Shown here piece after piece: positions 9,804-17,851 of a stretch of 64,000 nucleotides of DNA (position 1 is its first letter; every line of letters begins with the position of its first letter). The stretch is from Paraburkholderia polaris (GTDB lineage: Bacteria > Pseudomonadota > Gammaproteobacteria > Burkholderiales > Burkholderiaceae), in NCBI RefSeq assembly GCF_012927345.1, contig NZ_JABBGJ010000015.1, positions 1-64,000 on the forward strand. The letters run 5' to 3'. The notes under the pieces were generated by a model. The model saw only the letters and a program-made list of their open reading frames with translations. It did not search any database and had not been told where the DNA came from. The translations under genes were made by a program, and so were the position numbers.

Positions 9804-10430
9804 ATGGCAAGTTCGGGAATCCGCCGTGCAGCAGCCAATGCGGCACCTACTTCCGGCGCAAGCCCGGTACCGGCGAGCGCAGCGCCGCCGCGCGTCGGCG
9901 AACAGATTCAGCGTCTGCGCGCCGAACGGCGCATGACGCTCGACGATCTGTCGCGCGCGGCCGGCGTATCGAAATCGATGCTCTCGGAAATCGAACGCGA
10001 CAAGGCCAATCCGACGATCGCGGTCGCCTGGCGTCTGACGAACGCGCTCGGCGTCAGTCTGGATTCGCTGTTCGCGCCGCAAAAGGCGCCGGAGGCGATC
10101 GCCGTCTCCGGTCCGCACGACATTCCAACTCTGAGCGGGCACGACGCCAAGTATCAGTTACGTGTCTGGGGGCCGATCGAGTTGGCCGGGAAGTTCGAAT
10201 GGTACGAACTGACGCTGCAGTCGGGCGGGGCGCTGGTGTCGAACGCGCACGAACCCGGCACGCGTGAGCATCTGACCGTGCTGCAAGGATCGATCGAGAT
10301 CGAGGCGGCGGGCACAACGAAGCGCCTCAAGGCCGCGGACACCGCGCGCTACGTCGCCGACGAGCCGCACGCGATCCGCAACGCCGGAAAGGGCGAGGCA
10401 AAAGCGCTGCTGGTGGTGATTCATGGCTGA
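9804..10430 (+). CDS. XRE-family regulator with C-terminal cupin domain
   Basis: 208 residues. After an Ala/Pro-rich N-terminus, the Cro/C1 helix-turn-helix occupies about residues 30-85 (GEQIQRLRAERRMTLDDLSR, SKSMLSEIERDKANPTIAVAWRLTNALG). A cupin barrel fills the C-terminal half (YELTLQSGGALVSNAHEPGT, EHLTVLQGSIEI, DEPHAIRN). This architecture is typical of PuuR/SutR-type regulators that sense a small metabolite in the cupin pocket. Divergent placement next to kbl-tdh suggests control of threonine breakdown. Confidence 0.85.
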   Translation: MASSGIRRAAANAAPTSGASPVPASAAPPRVGEQIQRLRAERRMTLDDLSRAAGVSKSMLSEIERDKANPTIAVAWRLTNALGVSLDSLFAPQKAPEAIAVSGPHDIPTLSGHDAKYQLRVWGPIELAGKFEWYELTLQSGGALVSNAHEPGTREHLTVLQGSIEIEAAGTTKRLKAADTARYVADEPHAIRNAGKGEAKALLVVIHG

Positions 10431-10504
10431 GGTGCGGGCGCACCGTTGCTGATGGTTGGCTGATTCGGGCTGAATTGGCCGTTCGGCTAAGGTTGCGCGA
10501 GACA

Positions 10505-10520
10505 CTGTATATTTGTACAG
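10505..10520. promoter_or_regulatory. predicted LexA (SOS) box
   Basis: CTGTATATTTGTACAG fits the CTGT-N8-ACAG LexA consensus of proteobacteria exactly. It ends 25 bases before the ATG of the next gene, where it would overlap the promoter or early leader. Confidence 0.55.
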
Positions 10521-10545
10521 TACAGGGTATCGACTGGAGCCGATA

Positions 10546-10944
10546 ATGAACGACCTGACCACCGAACAAGCCGAGCATGCTCTGGCCGCGCTGCGCTACC
10601 AAACCGCGGCGCGCGATCTTGAACACATCGTGCGCAACATCGCCGCGCGCTACATCGTCCAGCAGGTGCCGCTCTCGTGGCGGCTGCTACATGCAATCGA
10701 AGCCGAAGCGTTGGCGGATCTCGGGTTTGCCAGCCGGCACGACGCGATCATGCTCGGCCTGTTCCAACGGCCGTCCGAGTTGCCTTATCCGGAAACGGAC
10801 GAGGCGGCGGACTTCGGCACATCCACCGCGTTGCCGGCGGTATTTGCGTTTGCCGTCTCGGCCTATGAAGAGGCGGCACGCCGCACCTCGCAACCTGCGT
10901 CTAAAAGCGCTCCGCTAAAACACGCGCGCGCGTGGGGCGACTGA
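10546..10944 (+). CDS. hypothetical protein behind a LexA-box-like site
   Basis: 132 residues, no recognised domain. The first 75 residues look helical and soluble (EQAEHALAALRYQTAARDLE, IVRNIAARYIVQQVPLSWRL, IEAEALADLGFASRHDAIML); the C-terminus is a low-complexity Ala/Ser/Lys tail. The ATG at 10546 is preceded by CTGGAG. An upstream in-frame alternative start lies inside the LexA-like palindrome and is unlikely. It precedes the tyrosine recombinase gene by 63 bases in the same direction, so the two may be co-transcribed and DNA-damage inducible. Confidence 0.65.
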   Translation: MNDLTTEQAEHALAALRYQTAARDLEHIVRNIAARYIVQQVPLSWRLLHAIEAEALADLGFASRHDAIMLGLFQRPSELPYPETDEAADFGTSTALPAVFAFAVSAYEEAARRTSQPASKSAPLKHARAWGD

Positions 10945-11007
10945 CTTAGACGCTGTACTTTCATCGGTTGCCATCTACAATATGCGCAACTAACGGAAAG
11001 ATAGCGT

Positions 11008-12075
11008 ATGTCACCTCCTCATCTGTCCGACCCGGTCCCGCGCCCTGCACCGTCAACTGATCTCTTCGATCGGGAACGTGAAGACTGGCGCCGCGATCCG
11101 CAAATCGCGTTCGACGCATGGCTTGCCAAGCAGCATTTCAGGCGCTCTTCAGCTGAAGTCTATCAAGCGCAGTGGGGGCTTTTCCTCGACTGGCTTGCCG
11201 CTCGCCAAAAGAGTCTGGTCACGGTCGATACGCAAACCATCGCTGAATTCGTGAGCGGACTGGCAATCCGAAAACCGCAGCGCGTCAGGTATTTGCGACT
11301 CATTGAACGGGTGCTGGACCACGTGCGCGAAATCGAATCCGCGTCGACCAATCCTGCGCGCTTCATTGCTCAGGATGGCGAAGCAGCATGGCGAAATGCA
11401 CGCGATAACGAGCCGACCGGTTTTCTCAATCATGCCGAACGGGCTGCGCTCGTCGCACACCTGTTTTCGCCCTTGCCGGCCTTGTCCGTGGCTCAGCGCT
11501 GGAGAGAGCGACGCGATCGTGCATTGATTGCTGTGTTTCTCGGCGGCGGACTCAAAACGGGAGAGGCAGCCGTACTTACAGTTAGTTGCGTGAATGTCGG
11601 CTCACCCTGGGTAACGATCGAGTCCGCGAATCCGATATTGACGCGACGTACCCGGCTCGCGCCATTCGCGGCCGCCATTCTCGACGCATGGCTTGCCGAA
11701 AGGCGCCTCTCTGAACTGGCGGGCAATCTGGTCTTTCCCGCTTCGCCGTCAGGGCGCCCAATGCACAAGGCAACAATGCTGCGCGCAGTCGACGCGTTGA
11801 TCGACGCGGCTGGAATTGCCGCGTCGCGAGCCTCACGCGCCAGTCCACAAACCTTGCGCAACACCTTCGCGGCAGACCTGTTCGAGAGCGGGGTTGAGGC
11901 AGAGCTGGTCGGACAATGGCTGGGATTTGTACAGGCTGTGTCCGCCAACCGTTTGTATCGGGCATGGCAAAGGTGGATGGATCAGCAGGATTCGCCGATC
12001 GTCAATGAACCGGATCCAGCCGCTCCACCATTGCCCACACCCCGGCGCGACGGACGTTTGACGAGAAAAGGGTGA
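11008..12075 (+). CDS. tyrosine recombinase/integrase-like protein with degenerate catalytic residues
   Basis: 355 residues. An N-terminal SAM-like core-binding domain (about 30-125: FDAWLAKQHFRRSSAEVYQA, then a QW-LFLDWL block) is followed by a phage-integrase catalytic domain (about 138-320). Expected catalytic positions are altered: the first Arg is Lys183 (GGGLKTGEAAVL instead of GLRxxE), the HxLR box reads QTLRN (Gln281, Arg284), and LGH is LGF (Phe307); the nucleophile Tyr317 in NRLYRAW remains. It resembles recombinases next to repA/parAB of Burkholderia secondary replicons and may serve dimer resolution or have become a DNA-binding protein. Confidence 0.78.
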   Translation: MSPPHLSDPVPRPAPSTDLFDREREDWRRDPQIAFDAWLAKQHFRRSSAEVYQAQWGLFLDWLAARQKSLVTVDTQTIAEFVSGLAIRKPQRVRYLRLIERVLDHVREIESASTNPARFIAQDGEAAWRNARDNEPTGFLNHAERAALVAHLFSPLPALSVAQRWRERRDRALIAVFLGGGLKTGEAAVLTVSCVNVGSPWVTIESANPILTRRTRLAPFAAAILDAWLAERRLSELAGNLVFPASPSGRPMHKATMLRAVDALIDAAGIAASRASRASPQTLRNTFAADLFESGVEAELVGQWLGFVQAVSANRLYRAWQRWMDQQDSPIVNEPDPAAPPLPTPRRDGRLTRKG

Positions 12076-12108
12076 GCGGGCAAGCCCTGAAAATACTCAC
12101 CCATGGGG

Positions 12109-12127
12109 TCCCGAATTTCCTCACCTT
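12109..12127 (-). repeat. reverse-oriented iteron copy
   Basis: On the minus strand this reads AAGGTGAGGAAATTCGGGA, a full match to the origin iteron pattern. It lies in the 88-base gap between the convergent recombinase and KfrA-like genes and points opposite to the main array. Confidence 0.7.
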
Positions 12128-12163
12128 TGGCGATTTAGCCGCTTTGACGTCCGCGCCGAGCGG

Positions 12164-13369
12164 TCATGCCGACGCCGCAATCGAACCGCGCGATAAAAAC
12201 CGGCTGACCGCCTCCAGCCTTGATTCACCGGGCCCTGACGAGTGATCGCACTCCGGACATTGCAGTTCGAAGCGGTGATCCACTTGCGATAGCTCGGGCT
12301 CACCTTCCTCACATTTTGGGCAGCGCAGGGGCAGCGTGACATGGCCGTCTGCTGCCGTGCCGATCGCTGTCAGCTCGTCCGCCGTGAGCCTGCCTGCTTC
12401 GACCAGCGAACACAGCAGGCCTGCGATCGCCGGGTCGATGCCCTGTTGGCCGCGCAGCATGGCAACTTCTTTCGTCAAAACATCCACTTCGTCCGATTGT
12501 TCGCGCAGTTGCGCGTCGAGCCTGTCGCCGCGCGCCTTGGCTGTGGCGATCTGCTGGATAAACTCGAATTCCTTGCGGCTTGCGTCACGTACCCCCGACT
12601 GATAGGTCGCCGCCATGCTGCGTAACGAATCGAGCTCGACCAGCATCGGCTTCACACGCCGCTCGGCTTCGGCGACGGCGTCTTTGATCTGTTGCGCATA
12701 GTGTTCGGTGCTTTGGCGCAATTCCACATGCAATGCATCGATACGGTCGCGGAGCGCCGCGTTGGTCGCCTGTTCCGTGTCGAGACGTTGACGCAGCGTT
12801 TCGTTTTCGCCGTCGAGCCGGCGCACCGTTGCCTGTAAGCCTTCCTGGTGAGCGGTCCCGTGTGTCGTCATGCTGGATAGCTCATTCTCCAGTACGCGGA
12901 CGCGTTCCCACGCGGCGTCAGCTTTCAGTTCGCTGCGCTTGATCGCCTCTTCTGACACGTCGCGGCGAATTTCCGCTTCTCGCGCGCGTTGGTCGGCGGC
13001 GGTGATTTGCGCCTGAATTTCGTCGCGCTCGCTGTCGAGAGTCGAGCGGGCATGGCCGATGGCCTCTTCAAAGAGTGCGCCTAACAGTTCTCCAGCGCGA
13101 TCTTCCAGTGCTTTCGGAATAGCGCCGGCACCCACTTTTACGCGCGACACCGTTCTGATGCGCTCCCAAAAGTGGTCAATGTCCTTCGGTATGTCGCTTG
13201 CGCTGCCCGTTTGGGTCAGGTCGCGAACGGCCGCCATGGACGGGCGAATCCCCAAATCAAAAAAGAGTCGCTTGCAAGCATGCAGTGATAGTTCCTGCCG
13301 CCGTGCCCCATTAGCCCTCAACGATTCAAGCTCGTTACGGATGGCTTGCCGTTCTTGATCCAGATTCAT
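12164..13369 (-). CDS. KfrA-like replicon DNA-binding protein with coiled coil and C-terminal zinc ribbon
   Basis: 401 residues in three parts. Residues 1-110 resemble the KfrA N-terminal DNA-binding domain (RQELSLHACKRLFFDLGIRP, AVRDLTQTGSASDIPKDIDH). Residues about 105-310 form a long charged alpha-helical coiled coil. Residues 340-380 hold two CxxC pairs (Cys350/353, Cys371/374) spaced like a zinc ribbon. KfrA proteins of plasmids bind their own promoter and assist stable inheritance. The gene is read away from the iteron array, and a tandem 14/15-mer lies just upstream. The zinc ribbon is not part of the KfrA that I know. Confidence 0.75.
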   Translation of the reverse strand: MNLDQERQAIRNELESLRANGARRQELSLHACKRLFFDLGIRPSMAAVRDLTQTGSASDIPKDIDHFWERIRTVSRVKVGAGAIPKALEDRAGELLGALFEEAIGHARSTLDSERDEIQAQITAADQRAREAEIRRDVSEEAIKRSELKADAAWERVRVLENELSSMTTHGTAHQEGLQATVRRLDGENETLRQRLDTEQATNAALRDRIDALHVELRQSTEHYAQQIKDAVAEAERRVKPMLVELDSLRSMAATYQSGVRDASRKEFEFIQQIATAKARGDRLDAQLREQSDEVDVLTKEVAMLRGQQGIDPAIAGLLCSLVEAGRLTADELTAIGTAADGHVTLPLRCPKCEEGEPELSQVDHRFELQCPECDHSSGPGESRLEAVSRFLSRGSIAASA

Positions 13370-13411
13370 GTATACCTCGATCTAGCTCGAATTGGATGAA
13401 TCATAACAATT

Positions 13412-13440
13412 TACGTATTGTTTGCTACGTATTTGTTTGC
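13412..13440. promoter_or_regulatory. tandem repeat, candidate KfrA-like autoregulatory operator
   Basis: TACGTATTGTTTGC (13412-13425) is followed immediately by TACGTATTTGTTTGC (13426-13440), identical except for one inserted T. It lies about 40-70 bases upstream of the KfrA-like start, where a self-binding repressor would act. Confidence 0.5.
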
Positions 13441-13752
13441 GGCGAGTGTTATTTGGCCAGTAGGCGTGTTTCAGGGTTGCTGGTAGGTCACCAGATCGGT
13501 GCAAGCTGGTTTTTCCCGTGAAACAAAACGAAGACTATCCAATAAGCCTTTGTAAATAAAGAGGTTTCGTCGGCTTCTTTCTGATCGCGCACTGTTTCAC
13601 GAACGCATGATGAGAGCTGGGGTGGTGGAATGATCTTGTCCGAAGGACACGCGGGGAAATTCTAGAGAGTAGTAAAAGTAAACACCTTTGAACCCATGTT
13701 AAAAACGTTAACGCCACGGCAAACCCTTGCCAGGTAGGGGTTTCCGGGTGGC

Positions 13753-15203
13753 AAGGTGAGGCTTTGCGGGAATGGTGGTGAGATCTTGCGGGAGGTTCGA
13801 GTGATGAGGTTCGGGGGCCTCGGTGAGCGGGTCCGGGACAGAACGTGAGCGGGTTCAGGAGCCGCCCCAAAAGTGCGGTTTGGCTAAAGGTGAGGTTTTG
13901 CGGGACCTGAGCGTCGGGGATCGCCCTGCAGCACTCAAAAGTCGGTTCAGTGTGTGGCCGCCCCAAAGGTGAGCGATTTCGGGACCGCCTTGGACCCCAA
14001 TTTTTGACCTTATTTCGGCCTCGTAAACCCCATTGGTGAGACAAGACAGGAGAAAACGCGAACCGAAGGTGAGATTTTCCGGGGACGAGTCGCCGTTTTT
14101 GCCTCAATTTTGTGCATTTTGGCGCTTAAGGTGAGGGTTTGCGGGAGCTGAACGGAATTTCGACTGAAATTCTGTCTGCTGCATCGACGGGGTCCCTGGT
14201 CACCCGTGGGGAAAGGTGAGGGAATTCGGGAGATGTGGACCGCGGCGATCGCCGGCTTGTCAAATTGCCTGTTTTTGACCAAAGGTGAGGTTTTTCGGGA
14301 GTCTTTTTGGAGGCTTGCGATCGCTAAGGTGAGGAAATACAGGACCAGAATCGCTGCGATGGGCCGGAAAAGCCCTACGGACGCTGTCAGAGCAGTTCCA
14401 ATTTTGAGGCTGCTGAATTCTTAAGGTGAGGTTTTTCGGGGCCCTTGTGGTTGCAACTGGAAACGTCAGATTTCACCGAAAAGCTGTTTGAGGTGAGGAT
14501 ATACGGGAGTATGTGCTCATAGATCGGCTAGCAGGCGATCCATAACTCAATGAAATCATTGAATAATTTCTGTGTGCCGCGCAAAGGTGAGGTTTTTCGG
14601 GGGACCTTTTTCGTGACCTGCGCACGCCTCTTCCCAGCTCATTGGTGAGGATTTTCGGGAGTATTTATCGGTGCTTTTTCAGGCCCCCGGGTCTGGAGCC
14701 CGCGTCGTTCCGAGCGCTCAGCAGAGGTTAAGGTGAGCTTTTTCGGGGGACCTTGTCCTGACTCGGATCTCACGCTCGCGTGAGCGAGGGTGTCTGTCTG
14801 CTAGGTTTGGAGCCATTTACTCAAATGGAGATGTCGCCATTGCCTTGCGTATCTACGCGGCGAAGGCCACGCGGCCGCGATCGACGGCTGTGTAGTCCGG
14901 CGAGCTTCGCTACAGCGCCAGCTTGGCCAGACGGGCCCGGCGCGCTTGCCGGGTCCTTCCCTTCCCCTCCCCTCTCCGCTGAAATGAGCCGATTCGCGTT
15001 CGCGCCACAGACCCAGTGAGAGTGCGCCCCGCTCGCGACGTGCGCATGGCCAAAATTCAGGAAAAATTTTTGAGGTGAGAAGATTCGGGATCAAATAGCT
15101 GCCGTTCGCGACAGGTGAGAAATCGGCCAGCATTTCGGGAGGCCGCGACCTGTAAGGATGCCCTGAACCTGGCGCGAAACGGGTGGGGTGAGGGTTTTCG
15201 GGA
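13753..15203 (+). repeat. array of about 19 iterons, consensus AAGGTGAGGTTTTTCGGGA
   Basis: Copies start at about 13753, 13775, 13820, 13842, 13887, 13966, 14033, 14066, 14128, 14213, 14282, 14326, 14423, 14490, 14584, 14642, 14730, 15072 and 15185; all point the same way. GGTGAG and CGGGA (or CGGGG) are the most constant parts, and the middle five bases vary (TTTTT, CTTTG, GATTT, ATATA). The first five copies are spaced 22, 45, 22 and 45 bases; later spacing is looser. The repeats are the presumed binding sites of RepA for initiation and copy control. Confidence 0.88.
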
Positions 15204-15238
15204 GCTGCTCGAGGTGAGTTGCGCATCGTAAACTCACT

Positions 15239-15254
15239 TCACCGGGAACGGTGA
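15239..15254. promoter_or_regulatory. palindrome upstream of repA, candidate RepA autoregulatory operator
   Basis: TCACCGGGAACGGTGA has 6-base arms and a 4-base centre and presents the iteron core GGTGA in inverted form, 69 bases before the repA start. Rep-type initiators often repress their own gene by binding inverted half-iterons. Confidence 0.5.
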
Positions 15255-15322
15255 GACCCGTGCTATAGACGCGTATCACCACAGCCGGTATGCTCTCGCC
15301 AAATCCCTCCTCGACCAGACGC

Positions 15323-16672
15323 ATGGCCACTAAGCGCGCGAAGAAGACAGATGTAGTCAGCCCGAGCTCGGCCGAATTACGCAAGGCCGTCGAGGCGATT
15401 GCCATCCAGCCCAAGAGCGGCAAGATCACGCTCCTCACCCGCAAGCTGTTCAACGTTCTCCTTGCCGTCGCTCAGCAAGCCGACGAGTCCGGCGATACGT
15501 ATCGGGCCTTGCTGTCCGACATCGTCGCCAATTCGGCATTCGACTCGAATGACACCGCGCTTGTCAAAGAGCACCTTCGGCGCATGGTGTCGGTGCAGGT
15601 CGAATGGAGTACCGGTACGTCCAGCCAGAAGCCGGGCCGGAAGTGGGGTATTTCCACCCTGATTGCCGACGCGGAAATTCTCGAAGACCCCACTACCCGC
15701 CGCGTCTGGGTGGAGTTCTCGTTCGCACCGAAGATCAAGAAGAAGCTGCTCGACCCCGTTCAGTATGCGCGGCTAAGTCTGCAGTTCCAGAGCCAGTTGC
15801 GCAGTAGCGCGGGTCTCGCACTTTACGAGATTTGCGTCCGTTATCTGACCAACCCCAGCCATCTGACGATGCGCGAAACATGGGAATGGTGGCGCCCTAT
15901 TCTCTCCGGCACGCCCGACACCGAAGCGGGTGACGAGGCGAAGCGCGAGTACAAGTACTTCAAGCGCGATTACCTGCGCCCGGCCATCGCCGAAGTGAAT
16001 GCGGTCACCAACATCTTTGTCGAATTGATCGAGCACCGGGAAGGGCGCCGGGTCGCCGAGATCCAGTTCCGCGTGACCGAGCGCAAGCAGCCCATGCTTG
16101 CACTCGACGAACACCCGAATGTGTTCGACAGCACGCTGGTCGACCGGATGGTGAAGATTGGCATTCCGCTGAAAGAAGCGCAAACGCTGTACGCCGATAG
16201 CGAAGAAAACCGAATTCGCGCGGCGCTGCAGATGACCGAGCAACGCATGCGCAGCACGTCGTTGCCCGCTGTGCGCAGCGCACCGGCTCTGTTCAAAGAC
16301 GCGTTGAAGAAAGGCTATGCGCCGCCGGTCGAAGCGCTGCCGTCCGGCAGCGGTGGCAAGGCTGCGGTGGCCGCGCCGGCGGACGATCTGAAAGCGCGTC
16401 TGCTTGGCGAGTACTCGGCGGTTCGCCGCAAGGAAGCGCGCGAGCTTTACGACGAACAAGGTGAGTCCGAGCGGGAGATCGCGCGGAAATCGTTTGAGGA
16501 CGACGTGTTACCGGATCTCGGCACACACATGCGCGACGACTGGCGCCGTCGTGGACTGGACTCGAAGATCGTCGAAACGGCGTTCTTCGATTGGCTGGCT
16601 CGCAAAACCTGGGGCGAGCCCACCGATGGCGACCTACTCGCCTTCACGCTGAGCCAATCGCGCGCGGCGTAA
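15323..16672 (+). CDS. repA: RepB/Rep_3-type replication initiator protein
   Basis: 449 residues. The first 250 residues fit the winged-helix initiator family of iteron replicons (KSGKITLLTRKLFNVLLAVA, LLSDIVANSAFDSNDTALVK, WVEFSFAPKIKKKLLD, SSAGLALYEICVRYL, YKYFKRDYLRPAIAEVN). The C-terminal 200 residues are charged and helical with a Gly/Ala linker near 345-365. It would bind the iterons upstream and open the secondary-chromosome origin. ATG 15323 (MATKRAKK) is preferred; an in-frame ATG at 15290 adds 11 residues, and neither has a strong ribosome site. It converges with parB on a shared terminator. Confidence 0.9.
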   Translation: MATKRAKKTDVVSPSSAELRKAVEAIAIQPKSGKITLLTRKLFNVLLAVAQQADESGDTYRALLSDIVANSAFDSNDTALVKEHLRRMVSVQVEWSTGTSSQKPGRKWGISTLIADAEILEDPTTRRVWVEFSFAPKIKKKLLDPVQYARLSLQFQSQLRSSAGLALYEICVRYLTNPSHLTMRETWEWWRPILSGTPDTEAGDEAKREYKYFKRDYLRPAIAEVNAVTNIFVELIEHREGRRVAEIQFRVTERKQPMLALDEHPNVFDSTLVDRMVKIGIPLKEAQTLYADSEENRIRAALQMTEQRMRSTSLPAVRSAPALFKDALKKGYAPPVEALPSGSGGKAAVAAPADDLKARLLGEYSAVRRKEARELYDEQGESEREIARKSFEDDVLPDLGTHMRDDWRRRGLDSKIVETAFFDWLARKTWGEPTDGDLLAFTLSQSRAA

Positions 16673-16678
16673 TCGGCA

Positions 16679-16722
16679 AGAGCGCATCGAGAGCGCATCA
16701 AGAGCGCATCAAGAGCGCATCA
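16679..16722 (+). repeat. four tandem copies of an 11-mer
   Basis: AGAGCGCATCG is followed by three AGAGCGCATCA units directly after the repA stop codon and before the terminator. Origin by slippage is likely; no function is seen. Confidence 0.75.
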
Positions 16723-16724
16723 AG

Positions 16725-16763
16725 AAAAACGGCGGCCACTTTCGTGCGCCGCCGTTTCTTTTC
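16725..16763. terminator. bidirectional terminator between repA and parB
   Basis: The stem AAACGGCGGC (16727-16736) pairs with GCCGCCGTTT (16748-16757) across an 11-base loop. A/T-rich tracts lie on both sides, serving repA on the plus strand and parB on the minus strand. Confidence 0.75.
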
Positions 16764-16783
16764 CTGCTGATGCTTTCCCTTCG

Positions 16784-17827
16784 TTACTTCAGCATCTTTT
16801 CAATCTGACGAAGAATGTCGTCACGCTTTTCACGCGTGAGACCCTTCAGGCGCAGTTCGATTCGATCGTCCCCATACGATTTCAGATCGCCGACTGCGAC
16901 ACCGCCGAGCTTGATCTCCAGACGTTGCGCATAGCGCTGCCGACCCGCCGGCTTGGTACTTTCCTGCGCGCTTGCCCTGCCCTTCACGATGTCCGCGACT
17001 TGTCGCGTGCTCAGGTCGTCCGAGAGGATTTTGTTGATCAAACGCAGCGTGGCGTCGGCGCCGCGGGCAGTGTGATAACGGCCCACCTGATAGGCCATGT
17101 TCGAGCCGAAGCGGTCAGGCCTTGCGACCATCTCATGCATCACCACCTCGGGCAGCTTCGCGATTGACAGCGCGACCGCGACGGTCGACTCGTCTAGTCC
17201 GAGATGTTCGGCGAGCTCCTTCTGGCTCTGGAAATGTCGGTCGTCGAGAAAGCGTTTCCAGACGACGGCGTTGTCGAACACGGTCTGCGAATCGCGCTGG
17301 ACGTTGAGGTCGTAGCCAAGCTTATAGCTTTGGATACCAATCGGCAGATCGATCACGATCGCCTTCACCGATTCCTTGTTCGCTTCTTTAAGCGCTCGTA
17401 CACGACGGCCGCCGTCGCTGACGAAGTAGGTGCCGGGATTGTCGTAATCGGGAATGACGTGAATCGCCTGCTGCTGGCCTTGCTTCGCCAGATTGACAGC
17501 AAGTTCGGCAATCGACGACTTCAGATAGAAATGGCGCGGATTGAACGGGCTCGGTTTGATCGTTTTGAGCGCGAGATCGATGACCTGGCCCGGACGGTAA
17601 GCGTGCTCGATTCGCCACGCACGGTAGGCCGCCGACTCATTGGCGATATCGGCAGCTTCGACTTCCGCGACGTCCTGCGACATGACCGGCTGGATGGTGC
17701 GACTCGGTACATCGCCCGTCTTGACCATGCCGTCGATCGCATTCAGGCGATCGAGGGCGGTTCGCTTTTCGCTGCTGGTCGTATCAGGACGTGCTTGAAA
17801 GCCTTTGGCGAATTGGGAGGGTTTCAT
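16784..17827 (-). CDS. parB: chromosome partitioning protein ParB
   Basis: 347 residues. The ParB/Spo0J core appears as IKPSPFNPRHFYLKSSIAEL, the CTP-binding GGRRVRAL-type block (FVSDGGRRVRALKEAN) near residues 130-145, and a helix-turn-helix at about 205-230 (SQKELAEHLGLDESTVAVAL). The C-terminus is a basic dimerisation domain. It would bind the nearby TTTATGCGCATAAA sites and act with ParA in segregating this replicon. The Shine-Dalgarno AAAGGA is six bases before the ATG and directly adjoins a parS copy located between parA and parB. Confidence 0.93.
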   Translation of the reverse strand: MKPSQFAKGFQARPDTTSSEKRTALDRLNAIDGMVKTGDVPSRTIQPVMSQDVAEVEAADIANESAAYRAWRIEHAYRPGQVIDLALKTIKPSPFNPRHFYLKSSIAELAVNLAKQGQQQAIHVIPDYDNPGTYFVSDGGRRVRALKEANKESVKAIVIDLPIGIQSYKLGYDLNVQRDSQTVFDNAVVWKRFLDDRHFQSQKELAEHLGLDESTVAVALSIAKLPEVVMHEMVARPDRFGSNMAYQVGRYHTARGADATLRLINKILSDDLSTRQVADIVKGRASAQESTKPAGRQRYAQRLEIKLGGVAVGDLKSYGDDRIELRLKGLTREKRDDILRQIEKMLK

Positions 17828-17836
17828 TCAGGGTCC

Positions 17837-17850
17837 TTTATGCGCATAAA
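17837..17850. promoter_or_regulatory. parS site 1 (between parA and parB)
   Basis: TTTATGCGCATAAA, a perfect 14-bp palindrome, lies in the 24-base gap between the parA stop and the parB start and overlaps the parB leader. ParB bound here could affect its own translation or transcription. Confidence 0.8.
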
Positions 17851-17851
17851 T

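Larger units (their letters stand above)
13370..15322. other. replication origin region with iterons, no protein gene
   Basis: Nearly 2 kb without a credible coding frame. It contains about 19 directly repeated copies of a 19-bp iteron on the plus strand, a tandem repeat by the kfrA-like promoter, A+T-richer pockets (13385-13560 and 14520-14575) that could melt, and a GGTGA palindrome just before repA. This is the arrangement of an iteron-controlled Rep-type origin. No consensus DnaA box (TTATCCACA) was noticed inside it. Confidence 0.85.

Noticed and set aside
13517-13600. Half matches to a primary-chromosome-type parS (TTTCACGTGAAA)
   Set aside because: Only half palindromes (CCGTGAAAC, TGTTTCACG) are present; no complete site can be formed.
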